Part shown: piece after piece, positions 24,501-46,205 of the stretch
How positions within the stretch are numbered: the first letter of the stretch is position 1
Layout of the letters: each line of letters opens with the position of its first letter
DNA from: Mansonella perstans
Lineage: Eukaryota > Nematoda > Chromadorea > Rhabditida > Onchocercidae
NCBI GenBank assembly: GCA_037074765.1
Contig: JBAMDO010000098.1
Location: 124,001 to 188,000, forward strand
Reading direction: 5' to 3'
Length of the DNA: 64,000 bases
Position numbers and translations under genes: made by a program
Notes under the pieces: generated by a model
Databases searched by the model: none
Told to the model about the DNA's origin: nothing
What the model saw: only the letters and a program-made list of their open reading frames with translations

Positions 24501-24896
24501 TGAAATATTATAGTTTCAAAAGAAAAGTTCATTTTTCGTTTTTTTCCAAATAAGTAAGTAACAAATTAAAAAATGAATCTTAAAAACAATACAAATGTTG
24601 AAAAGAAAAAACGAAAAATGCAAAATAAATTTTATGGCCAACAAAGCAAAAAAAAATGGTTTTCCTGCTGCAATTGAAAAAGATGGATACATAAAAACCA
24701 AAAATATTTACAATTCTCCGATGAATGAAAAAAAAGTGGCCATAGAAATTTTCATCTGATTGGAATTTGATCGCTATACTATTTAAGATTTTCGAATAAA
24801 AGGAAAAATGATTAGAGAAAATTTTATCATTTCATTTCATCAGGAATTTTTTCCCTATACCTATCTTTAACTATTAAACATCGGAAAATCGAAATT
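21544..24896. other. Intergenic DNA between calponin and LATS genes (convergent 3' ends)
   Basis: No supported exon. Notable are a compositionally distinct block at about 22540-23050, a CA-rich microsatellite at 23876-23943, and poly(A)/poly(T) runs around 24392-24410. It lies between the 3' ends of two convergent genes, so both 3' UTRs are included. Confidence 0.6.
23876..23943. repeat. CA/CATA microsatellite
   Basis: ACATACATACAC and ACACACAATC steps, about 68 bases. Confidence 0.9.
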
Positions 24897-35130
<10,234 letters not shown>

Positions 35131-35212
35131 TATTGTTGTTGTTGTTGTTTTGTTATTTTTTTGTTGTTTTTTTGTTATTTTTGTTGTTGTTTTTGTTGTT
35201 GTTTATTACTTC
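35131..35212. repeat. CAA/CAAAAA repeat in the presumed LATS 5' UTR
   Basis: On the minus strand this reads as CAA-rich sequence ending at the ATG. CAA-rich leaders are generally unstructured, which would be compatible with scanning; this is inference only. Confidence 0.7.
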
Positions 35213-37404
35213 GATAAAAAATTATAATAATTTGAAATTTCTTTTTTCGTTTTAATGATTCACATATGAGAAGGTGAAAGATTCTAAAACTTTAAAATTA
35301 AATTCACAAAATGAATATTTGTTATGTTTTCATATGATTTTAATGGTGTTTTCTTTTTTTTCTTCTCCTTTTTTTTGCGCAATTGATATTTATAGCGCCA
35401 TAATAATTATTGCTTGGTAAAAAATGAAGAAAGCGGAAATATACACATGCACGTTGATTCAATACAATCCCTCAAATCATACGATGAACAAATGAGAAGC
35501 AAAGAAAAAAACAAAACCTGAAATTAGAAAAATAAAAGTTCAACTAATAAAATATTTTAGAAAAAAGAAAAAAAAACGAAACGATCGTATCGGTAGAATT
35601 CATCGAAATAACCTCATTGAAAAGGCAATAAAATAATGATAAGAAATTATTGATTCGATCAATTTTCATTCAACAAAAAAAAGAAACATACATCATTGCT
35701 ACTTATTCAATTAACTGAATACAAATAAATTGTTCAATTAAATATTCAATTAATCGAATATAATTAAATTTTGTCAAAAAAAGAAAATTTTCTAATCTTT
35801 TTTTCATTTTGGAATTATTTATTTGTATCAAACTTAGAAAACAAATATATTCCACATTAATAAACAAGCATAATTTATGAATCAATAAACATTAATTCAA
35901 ATGCGAAATCCATTAATTCAAATTCTGGAATTAACACTGAGCAATATAGTACCTAGTTTTCAATGCGTATATTCATAATTTAAAAGAATAATAGGTTGCT
36001 AATTAATATCAGCTATAAAGGTAAGTCTTTGGAAATTTTTTTTCGTATTTTTTTAAATTTTTTTAGGGATGGATTTTAGAAAATTTTTTATACTATTTTT
36101 ATTTTAAAAATTATTCCAGAATTGAAAATGCCGTAGACAATATAAATAATCAGGCATGCTGTAAGTTGCATTCATTACCTGCAATCCTAACTAATGCATT
36201 TCTAATTTCTTCTCTATTAGCATTAAATGCTAATTAAACATCAATCAATTTCAAATTATGGAATGTAAAATTAAAATACAATTCACATTTATTGAAAAGT
36301 AAATAAAATTCCACTCTCGAGAATTTAAGAATTGAATGATTTATAAGTGATAAAAATGTTATGTTAATTGATCAATAGATACAAGTAAATAAATAAATAG
36401 ATAGATAAACTCACTGTTATAAAAATTTTGATAACTATTTTCATTCATCTTCATCATTATTATTATTGTTATTATTAGAATCATCATTATCACTGATAAT
36501 TATTTTCATTCATCATCATCATCATTATCATTATTATTATAATCATTTTTGTGTATTTTTCCCATTTTGTAACAATCGTAAAATTGATAAATAATATCAA
36601 AATAGTTAACAGTTGATACAATAATTAATAATATAAAATATATAACAGCAAAATAAAAAAAAAAAAAAAAGAAATTACAACTTTTTTAACTAATCAAATC
36701 TTCAAATAAATAAGAAGATACAAAATTTACTATTATTAATATGAATTAAATGAATCATAAATGAATGAACGGAATGAAATGAAATTTTTAACGAAATGAG
36801 AGAAGCAAATTTAAGATGTAAGAGAAGACAAAAGAAAAAAAGCAAAATAAAATAAATTGAAGGTCATCAACAAAAATTTTTATCCCATTCTACATTTTTC
36901 AAATCCCATTTACAATCACTAAAACGAACAAAAATCAAATTTCATTTTTAAAAATTGGAATTTCTTTTTTACCATTTTCATAGTTATCTTATCTTTTTCA
37001 ATTATAAAATAATGATAGAGAAGGAAATGATCAAAAAAATTGGGAAAATAATAATAATTAATAATTTAGATATGCAAAATGAATACTGATTGATTGATTG
37101 ATCAATATGGTTGTTGTATTTTGTTTGATTCAATTCTGTTCACTTTTGATGTGTAAGTTCTTGATTCGATTTGGTGTAAGTTTTGGTTTTGTTGGATGAT
37201 TTTATCGATACATACCATCAATCATCCCAATAACACACATAAATATATATCATCGATGGAAATCTTTCCTTCTTTTTGCTCCTTCTTTCCTTGTTTCTTT
37301 TTTTTTTTCGGCCACATAAGAATGCATAAAATGCAAGAAAAAAAAAGATCGACTGAATTGATAAAATGAATAATTCGATCATGAATTACAAATAAGCTAT
37401 TCGT

Positions 37405-37660
37405 GATGTTCAATAATGTCAATATGGGGAAAGCTCAAAAAAAAAAAAAAAAAAAATAAGCCATTTCAGGATGATCAATAATGTTTGCAAATACGGTACA
37501 GGTAAATTTCTCTCAGAAAAAAACTCCTCGAGATGATCAATAATGTTTGCAAATACGGTACAGGTAAATTTCACTCAGAAAAAAACTTTTCGAGATGATC
37601 AATAACGTAAATATGGGAAAGATAAATGAAGTTATTCGAGATGATTAATATTAATATGGA
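37405..37660. repeat. ~61-bp degenerate minisatellite
   Basis: Copies begin GATGATCAATAATGT or close variants at about 37405, 37471, 37532, 37594 and 37640. The copies at 37471 and 37532 are nearly identical over the whole unit, including AATACGGTACAGGTAAATTT and CTCAGAAAAAAACT. The outer copies are more diverged and share ATATGGG. Confidence 0.85.
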
Positions 37661-38510
37661 TTGATAATTCTTATCAGGATATATCATCAAAACCAACAAA
37701 ATAATACCTAACTTTTTTTTATTCTCAAAATTATAAATTGTGAAAATTCCAAAATTAGGATTCAACATTTTGAAATCAACTATTTAATAATTTGATGATA
37801 CTATGAAGAGGCGAATAGAAGAAGCACAATGACCGATTTGTTAGATCTAACTGCAAACTGTGGAATTTCCCAAATTCCACTAATGAAAATTTAAAATCCT
37901 GAAACTATTTACGTTTTAATTCCCTCTACAATCCAGTCCTGTTTTAAAAGTTAAGCAAAAAAAAAAGAAAAATAATTTGAACAAAATCACTATAAAAAAA
38001 TTGAAAATATTAATTAAAAGTAATATAAACGGAAAATACTTTTTTATCATTTTTTAAAAAGTATAATAATGATGAATATTTTTACTTCTTATACACTCTC
38101 ATTGTTAATGTAAAAAGCAAAATATTCTGTCAAATTATTGCATTACAATTTTATCGTACAAAAAAAAAGGAAATTTCAATCAATAATTTGAACCAAAAAA
38201 ATAATAAGCTGAATAAAAATGAACAATACTATTTGAAAAAATAATGCGTTAAAAATGTTCCATAATCAAAAAAATAAAACAGTAAGTTAGAAAGGAAAAA
38301 AAAAATTAGGTGATATTAAAAACAAAAAAATAACTTTAGAACTTTTGCAATATCAACAGAAAAATCAATACAATAAATAATTTTGTAATAATTTCAAAAA
38401 CATTTATAATAATGAATTACTTTGTTATTATTTAAAAAAAAATGTTCATAACCTCGTAATATTTATAAAAAAAATTGTCGTAATAACCAAATTAACACAA
38501 AAAAAATGAA

Positions 38511-38566
38511 GATAATAATAATAATTAGTAATTAATAATAATAATAATGATGATAATAATAATAAC

Positions 38567-38602
<36 letters not shown>

Positions 38603-38643
38603 TAGTAATTAATAATAATAATAATGATGATAATAATAATAAC

Positions 38644-38691
<48 letters not shown>
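38511..38691. repeat. AAT microsatellite with a 77-bp tandem duplication
   Basis: An AAT array contains the marker ATTAGTAATTAATAATAATA at 38524 and again at 38601, so the array includes a 77-bp unit duplicated in tandem, followed by a longer pure AAT run. Confidence 0.9.
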
Positions 38692-39939
38692 TTAATCAAT
38701 TTATAGCAATCAACAAATTATTTTTAGCATCATTATTGCAATCTTTTCCCAATCAAATCAAATGAGAACAATTACCATTAGGTCAATTACTAAAAGAAAA
38801 GAAAAAACTGCTACCTGTAAAAATTTTAAAACAAAAATTTCCATTCTCAAAATTAAAAACTAAATCGATAAATGAATAGTTAGTATGTTGTACAGGTATT
38901 TTAAAAAAAAAAAGGCTTGTCATAGTTCAATGATCTTTGAAAAATGCTACCAAATAGTAGTTCGTAAAATTTTCTTAAGCATTCAAACATTATTCCATCT
39001 ATTTAAATATTTACTTATACCTATTTGAACTTAATCCCTCATAGTAGTGAAAATCATAGTAGCATAAATTACTTACCAAATCGAATATTTTTCTACACCT
39101 ACCTACTTGAACGTATTACCTAACATGTATTACCTAACACCTTTCATTCAAACTTTTAAACAAGAAATCAAGTTTTAGCAATTGCAAATAAATTGTTGAA
39201 ACTAATCATTGAACACAGCTTCCTCTTTGTCACACTATTTACTTATTCAAACTTTATTTGATTGTAACAAAAAAGTTTTCCGGATGAAAAAAAGAAATGA
39301 AAATAAATTTGACAAAAATAGGAGAACGAGTAAGAGAGAGAGAGAGGAAAAAACAAAAATGGAAATTATCAAGAAAGTAAAAGAATTTGATTGATTAAAT
39401 AACAATTTTCAAAATTCTAAGAATTTTTTTTTTATATATATAAATTGAAAGATAATAATCAATAAAAATACTTAACTTATTTTATATCTAATAATTTTGT
39501 CACAATTTCAACTTCTTAAATTATAAAAATATGAACTCTGCGAAGATTTTTTTTTTTGAAAAAAAGAAACAAGATTAAAGATCAAAGAAAAAAACGAAAT
39601 TAAAAAAAAAAAAATTAAATAAATTGTGCTATTTCCTTTTGTTTAAAACGCATTCTTCCTTCATTCATTTGACAACTATTTTGCTGTCACTTCAAAAAAT
39701 TTTTACTTTCATCTTAAAAATTTTGCAAAAAAAAAGATAGAAAAAAAATTTTTTTTGTGCAAAAATTTTAAATTGATAACAAACTGGTAATTAAATATGA
39801 ATTTAATAAAATGGAAATTTATTTTGCACGAAAAAATAACACAAAAAAAACTGATGTATATGTAGTATAACACACTAATTCCTGATTGTTGCGTGATACT
39901 TATGATATGATATGATATATTTCGTGACCTTTTACTTAC

Positions 39940-40085
39940 TCTGCGAGAGGTTTCCGTTCTCTTTGAGCTAGCCTTAGGACACTTGCGTTACGTTTTGACG
40001 GATGCCCGCCTCAGTCATACATCCTGCTTGACACTTTCTTTGGTGTGAATCATTAAACCATCACCAAGTGGTTTAACTTTAAGCA
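39940..40085 (-). other. Candidate untranslated first exon upstream of LATS
   Basis: This block is clearly less AT-rich than its surroundings and has little low complexity. On the minus strand it ends with CTCTCGCAGA followed by GTAAGTAAAA, a strong splice donor, at plus position 39940/39939. Frames are broken by stops, so an untranslated exon or non-coding RNA is more likely than coding sequence. A perfect 8-bp hairpin is at 40053-40076. The downstream minus-strand gene is LATS, with a matching TTTCAG acceptor near 35519. The upstream exon boundary is not defined. Confidence 0.35.
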
Positions 40086-41077
40086 GAAATTTCGAAGTAT
40101 ATATTTCAATTTCCATTTTACCGAATAAGTAAAGAATCATACTAATACAAGGAAAGAATCACATTAATGTATTATAATGTGATATTTGTTGATACGTATG
40201 ATAACGTATGATAATATATTTCGTGAAACGTACAATAACTTAATATTGTAAAAATAAATATGTTGAAAATAATTGACTGCTAAAAAAATTTTTAAGGAAA
40301 AATTATTAGAGTAACAAAAGTAAACTGTATTTTTTGATTTATAAAAAATTTTAATGTAAAAAAAAAGAAAAAGAAAATGGTAATTAATATCAAAAATAAA
40401 CTGATATGGTAATTGGATAAAATTAAAAAAAGACAATTTAGCTATCATTCATAGAAGTGAATAATTTATTAGGAAAAATTTACATATATAGCAAATAGCA
40501 GTGAAATAATTTTTTTTTGTATCATTCAAAATTTAGTAATTTATTAAGAAGAACGTATCCTATTTCCTGAAAATCATAAACCGGATGTGAAATGATAAAT
40601 GTTTTTAATTATTTTCAGCACTTTGTATCGCTAAAATAAATGTGACAATTAAAAATGCAAAAAATTTAAAAAACACTCTTAAAATCATGTAAATTCCGGA
40701 AGAATGACTGAAATTTGCCATTTATTTTTCATTACATTGAATTACATTTATAGAATCGAAAAATTGAATGATAAATTTGAAATTAATTAACAAATTGAAA
40801 TAAATAAAATGAAACTAATGAATACGTATGGTTTACTGTTATATAACTAGTACAATCAATAAATCAATAACTGAATTAATCAATTAAATAAATTAATTTC
40901 AATGTAATACAATAAAGTAAATAATTCTAATCAAGAAGAAAAAGAAGACGAAGGAGAATGCTTGAAATTGTTGCACCAATTTTCAAGTCGATGAAATTTG
41001 CAATTTTATTTGATCGAAATAAAGTTTGACAATTGATACAAAGAAGCCAAATTGAAGGGAAATAGTTGCTGACAATG

Positions 41078-41450
41078 TGCGCACACATACATACACATAC
41101 ACACACATACATACATACATATACATACACACATACACACACATACATACACATACACACACACATACATACACATACGCATACATACATACACACACAC
41201 ATACAAACATACACACATACAGACACACACAAACATACATACACATACATACATTCCATTCCATTCACCCATTAAAACAACCATCATCCCCCCCTTTCAT
41301 CAACCTCTCTCTCCTCCTCCCCTTATTCTTTTTCACCAACTAACCAACCAACCAACCAACCAGCAACCAACCAACCAACCAACCAACCAACCAACAACCA
41401 ACCAACCAACCAACAACCAACCAAACAACCAACCAACCAAACAACTAAAC
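41078..41450. repeat. Adjacent CA/CATA and CCAA microsatellites
   Basis: CACATACATAC steps run from about 41078 to 41255. A pyrimidine-rich spacer follows, then CCAACCAA-type repeats from about 41337 to 41450 decay into CAAACAAC variants. Every frame is open through the first array, which explains the multiple overlapping frames on both strands. Confidence 0.92.
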
Positions 41451-41639
41451 AATCAAACTACCAAAGCAACGAACCAATGAACCAACAAGCAGTACCACCA
41501 ATTATCAGTATCAAATATTTCGGTGAACCAATCAACAACCAACAATCAATTCTAAACAAATAGAAAGCATTTGGTTTCAGCGTGGAAGAAATATTTGGTG
41601 AATGATTCTGAATCGTTTTTTTTTTTTCTTCCTTTATTA

Positions 41640-42320
41640 CTGTATTGTCTTTTCCTTCAAAAAAAAAAAAAAAAAAAAAAAAAGAAAAACTTCAAATGAG
41701 AATTAAAACAAATTCTTTTTGTTTTGTTTTTCATTTTTTTTTTTTCTTTTTTCGCTAGCTGCTATCAACAAAATCAAATTCCATTCAACAAATGATGTTA
41801 TAACAAGAAAAAAACAAAAACATAAAGAAAGAGAGAGTAAGAGAGAGAAAAAGAAAGAAAGAAGTAAAAAACGTATTTTTAATTATAACTAGTTTTTGAA
41901 ATTATTATCTTTTATTTGTTTCATTTTTTTTCTTCTTCTTCTTCTTTTCTTCTTTTCTTTCGCACTTTCTTTTCTCAAAAAAAAAAAAAAAAAAAAAACG
42001 AAAAAATTTTCTTTCCAGATCAAAAATTTTTTTTTTTTTTTTATAAAATTTCATTCCTTTCTCTTCAAAAATTTTTTTTTTTTTTGCTACTATTATCTTT
42101 TCTTCATTTCTTCTCTTTCTCTTCTTTTCCACTCATCTCTATCATTCTCTTTGCCTTCTTTTCTCTTTTCAAGAATTAACAACAACTAATTACTCACATT
42201 CTTCATTTACTAAATTCTAAAATATTTGAAATTTAAAAAACAAAAAAGAACAAAAAAAAAAAAAAAATTTGACTAATTATTTAGCAGAAATAATTTTCTT
42301 TTTTTTTTTTTTCATTTTTT
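41640..42320. repeat. Poly(A), poly(T) and CTT-rich tracts
   Basis: Several homopolymer runs of 15-25 bases (about 41659-41683, 41977-41998, 42028-42042, 42252-42267) alternate with TTCTTC and AGAGAG tracts. Confidence 0.85.
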
Positions 42321-42984
42321 TCTGTTTCTCAAAAATGAAATAAAATAATGAAAAAAGGTAATATTAATTGATTGGTGCAACAAAATTTCCATTAAAAATT
42401 TATTGATTTAACAATAAAAAGTTTTACTTTATATATGTATATTGTATGTAGTACAGTTGCATGGATATTGCATATATATATATATATACACTGTGCGTGT
42501 GTACAAGTAAATATATTACATGCATATTTAATAGTATCAAAATAAAAGTTAAGAAAATAGAAAAGTTTTTAGAAATTATAGGCTTATATTAGCGTATGTA
42601 GGCGTGTATGTGCCTATGTATGTATATTGTACATATTTACATATACGTGTATGTACTTTCACGTATGGATGTTTGTGTGCATGCGTTTGTGTTTATGTTA
42701 AGCGTACGTTGTATGTATATGTATGTTACGTTTGTGCGTTTTGTACGTTATTGTTGTTGTGTATGCGTTTGTACGTGTGATAATTTTGATCGGAACTAAA
42801 AAGAGTTCGCCAATATTTTATTGATACTGAAAAGAAGAGGAGAGAGAGAGAGAGAGATAAAGAAAGGAGGAAGGATAAGGAAATGGAAGAGAATAGAAAA
42901 AGGAAAGGAATTTTTAACAATTACAGAAAGAAATCTTAATGTGAAACTTTTACAAAATATTTCACGGTTGATGAAAAACAAATT

Positions 42985-43370
42985 TTCTTCTCTCTCTCGT
43001 TCTCTTCTCTTTCATTTTTCTCTCTCTCTTCTCTCTCCTTTCTCTTTTTCTCTTCTCTTTCCTTCCTCTTTTTTTTCCTTCTTAATAACAATAATTCCGT
43101 TGAAGGATGAGGAATTTTATTTACTCTAACCTATCTCTCTTCATTCTTATCTCCCTTTTCTTTTCTTTTTTTCTTATTTATATTACATCTCTTTGCTTTC
43201 TTCCTCTTCTCTTTCTCTTTCTTCCTCTTTATGTTAACAAATACATTCCATTCGTTGTCTAATAAATTATGTTTTTCGAACGTTCTTTTCTCAACAATAA
43301 TTTTTCCTATCTTTCTTTATTTCTCTTTTCTTCCCTCTCTCTCTCGCACTGTCTCTTTCTATCGACTTAT
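42985..43370. repeat. Polypyrimidine CT-rich tracts
   Basis: TCTCTC, CTTTTC and TTCC steps dominate the plus strand, interrupted by a short mixed segment at about 43085-43130. Confidence 0.75.
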
Positions 43371-43523
43371 ATTCCCTTTTTCTTTGATCATTTGGGAAAA
43401 TGATATGACCATAGGAATTTAAGATAAAATGGATTCACTACTGATAATGACCTAAAATAGTTCCTTCAATTATTTGTTAGTATTATCATTCTTTGCTAAC
43501 AAAGAAACATACAACAAAAATTT

Positions 43524-43822
43524 TAACATCAAATGTACACGCAAATTATCAACGTAAATACACGTTAGTAAGGTACCAACGTGAAGTGTACGTATTATCA
43601 ATGTGAAATGTACTTCGAAAGTACCAATGTGAAGTGTATGCTCGAAAATGTCAACGTGAATTATATATTATAAAGTAACAACGTGAAATGTACGTTTGAA
43701 ATTACTAACATGAAAAATTACTAACTTACTTTCGTAAGAATTACTAATGTATTTGTAAGTATCAATGTAAAATGTACGCTCAAAAATGCCAACATGAAAT
43801 GTATTTCCGGAAGTGTTATCTT
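43524..43822. repeat. ~26-bp degenerate minisatellite (CAACGTGAAATGTACG)
   Basis: About ten diverged units start with CAACGTGAA, CAATGTGAA, TAACATGAA or CAATGTAAA and continue ATGTACG plus a variable CGAAAGTAC end. Unit length varies, with a usual step of 26-27 bases. Confidence 0.75.
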
Positions 43823-45295
43823 ACCTCTTTCCATAAACGATAAATTAGTCAATTTAATTTAACACAATTGAAATCATTATTCATTGTAGAAAACATGGAA
43901 CTTACAATGCGTTGAGTGATGTTAAGTGAAATTGACGAGAATTTATAGCTCTATAATTAAGCATTAATTTAACAATTAGGGAATCGTCATTAAAAGAGAT
44001 AAAACATTAAAAATTGACTTGGAAATTAATTTAAATTAATTAAAATGAAAGTTCAAATGGACAGATGAAATTGTATGAAATGATTCAATCATCATTTATT
44101 GCAAATGTAAATCTATCTCAATGATATTAGCTATCTGTAAATAATTGACAATATCTATCCATGGCATTTTTCACTTTACAAATTTTAATAAATTATTTGG
44201 TCATTTATTGATCAGTGATAAAAATGAAACTTAACGGCAAAATCATTTTATGAAACAGAATGATTAGGAAAAATCAAAAATTTTAAAAATACAATGATGT
44301 ATAGGAAAGAATTTTAGATCTAATCATGTGGACTCTTACAATAGTATAATTTCAAATTAATTAATAAATCAAATAGCTCTTTGTTATTCATATTTTTCAT
44401 TAATTTTCAAAGCTAATTAATTTCAACAAAAACAATAAGTGACATGAATTTCGGTATAACTTGATGAAATTTCAGTAGAAATTTAATTAAATTTCAATAA
44501 ATTATTACGAACGTGATCGTCTTGCGCAACCACGACAAATTGCAAATGATCATCGCATGGACGTGATCGTCTAACGACAATAAAACATTCAGAAAGAATT
44601 TTTTCATTTCAAAATTTCAACAAACAAATTATATTTTATTCCAAATACATGCGAAATATTTCTTACTTTCATACAGCTAATTTTTTTTGTGTTTTTAATT
44701 TTCCATTATTCAATATTTCAATCCAATAATGTATCTTTTTTAATTTGCTATTAAAAATATAAAAGTGATTTAAAAAAAATTTTTTTTGAAAAAATTCCAA
44801 AATTTTATTTTTTCATTTCTTTTAACACATTGAATATTTATAAACTTCATTCTCGAATTATTGTATACAAAAGCTGAAAATTTTCATTTCAAAGAAATAT
44901 TTAAGGAAAAAAAGAAAAAATTATAAAAAAGGAGAGAAAGAGAAAGAGAGCAAGAAAGTAACAAATTTATCTTTTTTTTTTGTAAAATAAATGCATTACA
45001 TTTTGATATATTACGTAAAATATCTGTGGAGTTTTTTTTTTTCAACTTTTCTATTATTAAATCTCTTACGTGTTTCGTTACGTTATACGCTATGATACGT
45101 CAAATTTCTAATAGACAAAAATTTTGTTTCGTAATTATTTCATACATATGATTATGAATGTAAATACAAACAGTAAATATTTACTATAGTGAATGATGAC
45201 TTGCTCACGTACTCACGTAACGTAATATTATTACAAAATAGATACTGCAACGGTTTAAACACGACGAAACCTTTTATTGCTAAAAGGCATGTATG

Positions 45296-45351
45296 TCTGA
45301 GTGTGTATTTCTGTATGTGTATGTGTGTGCGTGTGTGTATGTGTGTGTGTG

Positions 45352-45382
<31 letters not shown>

Positions 45383-45525
45383 ATGTGTGTATGTGTGTGT
45401 ATGTGTATATATGTGTTGCGGTTTTTTGCTTTTAAAATATTTTTCTGTTTTTTATTGAGATTAAATCAGCTAAAATTCTTTCTCTCCATCTCTCTCCCTC
45501 TCTCTCTCTCTCTCTTTCTCTCTAT
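45296..45525. repeat. GT/GTAT and CT microsatellites
   Basis: GTGTATGTGTGT steps cover about 45298-45415 and a CTCTCT run covers about 45480-45525. They explain the Cys/Val-rich frames here. Confidence 0.9.
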
Positions 45526-45993
45526 CTACGGGAATGCATATGAGAGAAAGAAAAGAAAGGGAAAAGGAAAGGAAACAAGCAGAGAGAAAAAGATGAAAAA
45601 GAGCTATGTGAACAAGGAAAGAAGAATTTGAGTGGTTGGAAAATGATAGTAAATGTGACGGCTGACATTCAAAGATTCTTCTACAAAGTCATCTGTTAGT
45701 GTAATTGCTTGTGTCAATCAGTCTTCTTTCATTGGTATGCGTGGAATCTTTCCTCGGGAAAGATGGGGGCGAGCACATAGCACGCAGCGCAAGTCATTTC
45801 AATTTCAAGAATTTTTAGCAAAGGAAAAAAAGGAGAAATATTTGAAATGAATGGAAATAATTAAATGATACTATTCTTATGAATTTCACTCATTTGCTCT
45901 CTAAGTGAATATTTTTAATAAATCTTCTGAATGCTAATCAAACTGAATATTAATGAATCTGAATGCTGATGAATCTAAATATTAATGAATCTA

Positions 45994-46205
45994 AATGCTA
46001 AATGATATCTGTAATGAATTTGAATGCTTAATGATATCTCTAATGAATCTTAATGCTAAATGATATCTGTAATGAATTTGAATGCTTAATGATATCTCCA
46101 ATGAATCTAAACGCTAAATGATACCTGTAATGAATTTAAATGTTAAATGATATCTGTAATGAATATGAATGCTTAATGATATCTCTAATGAATCAGAATG
46201 CTAAT
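45994..46205. repeat. 29-bp minisatellite with 58-bp higher-order period
   Basis: About seven copies of a 29-bp unit beginning AATGCTAAATGATATCTGTA or AATGCTTAATGATATCTCTA. The two versions alternate in the first four copies and again at the end, giving a 58-bp dimer period. Decayed half-units with AATGCTGATGAAT flank the array on both sides, out to about 45930 and 46240. Confidence 0.88.

Larger units (their letters stand above)
35131..39939. other. 5' flank of LATS: repeats and AT-rich DNA
   Basis: Immediately upstream of the LATS ATG, 35131-35210 is a TTG/TTTTTG repeat (CAA/CAAAAA on the transcript) that would sit in the 5' UTR. A TTTCAG-type minus-strand acceptor at about 35519 (plus-strand AAAACCTGAAA) could receive an upstream untranslated exon. 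The rest is AT-rich with ATT/ATC repeats at 36440-36545, a ~61-bp minisatellite at 37405-37660 and an AAT array at 38511-38691. No coding exon is supported. Confidence 0.55.

Noticed and set aside
40927..41343. Several overlapping Cys/Val/Tyr-rich and His/Thr-rich reading frames on both strands
   Set aside because: They follow the CA/CATA microsatellite; every frame is open through it and none has splice or homology support.
41896..42189. Phe/Ser-rich and Lys-rich frames
   Set aside because: Translate poly(T), poly(A) and TTC tracts only.
45189..45631. Frames with a Cys/Val/Tyr core
   Set aside because: Core is the GT/GTAT microsatellite and the following CT run.
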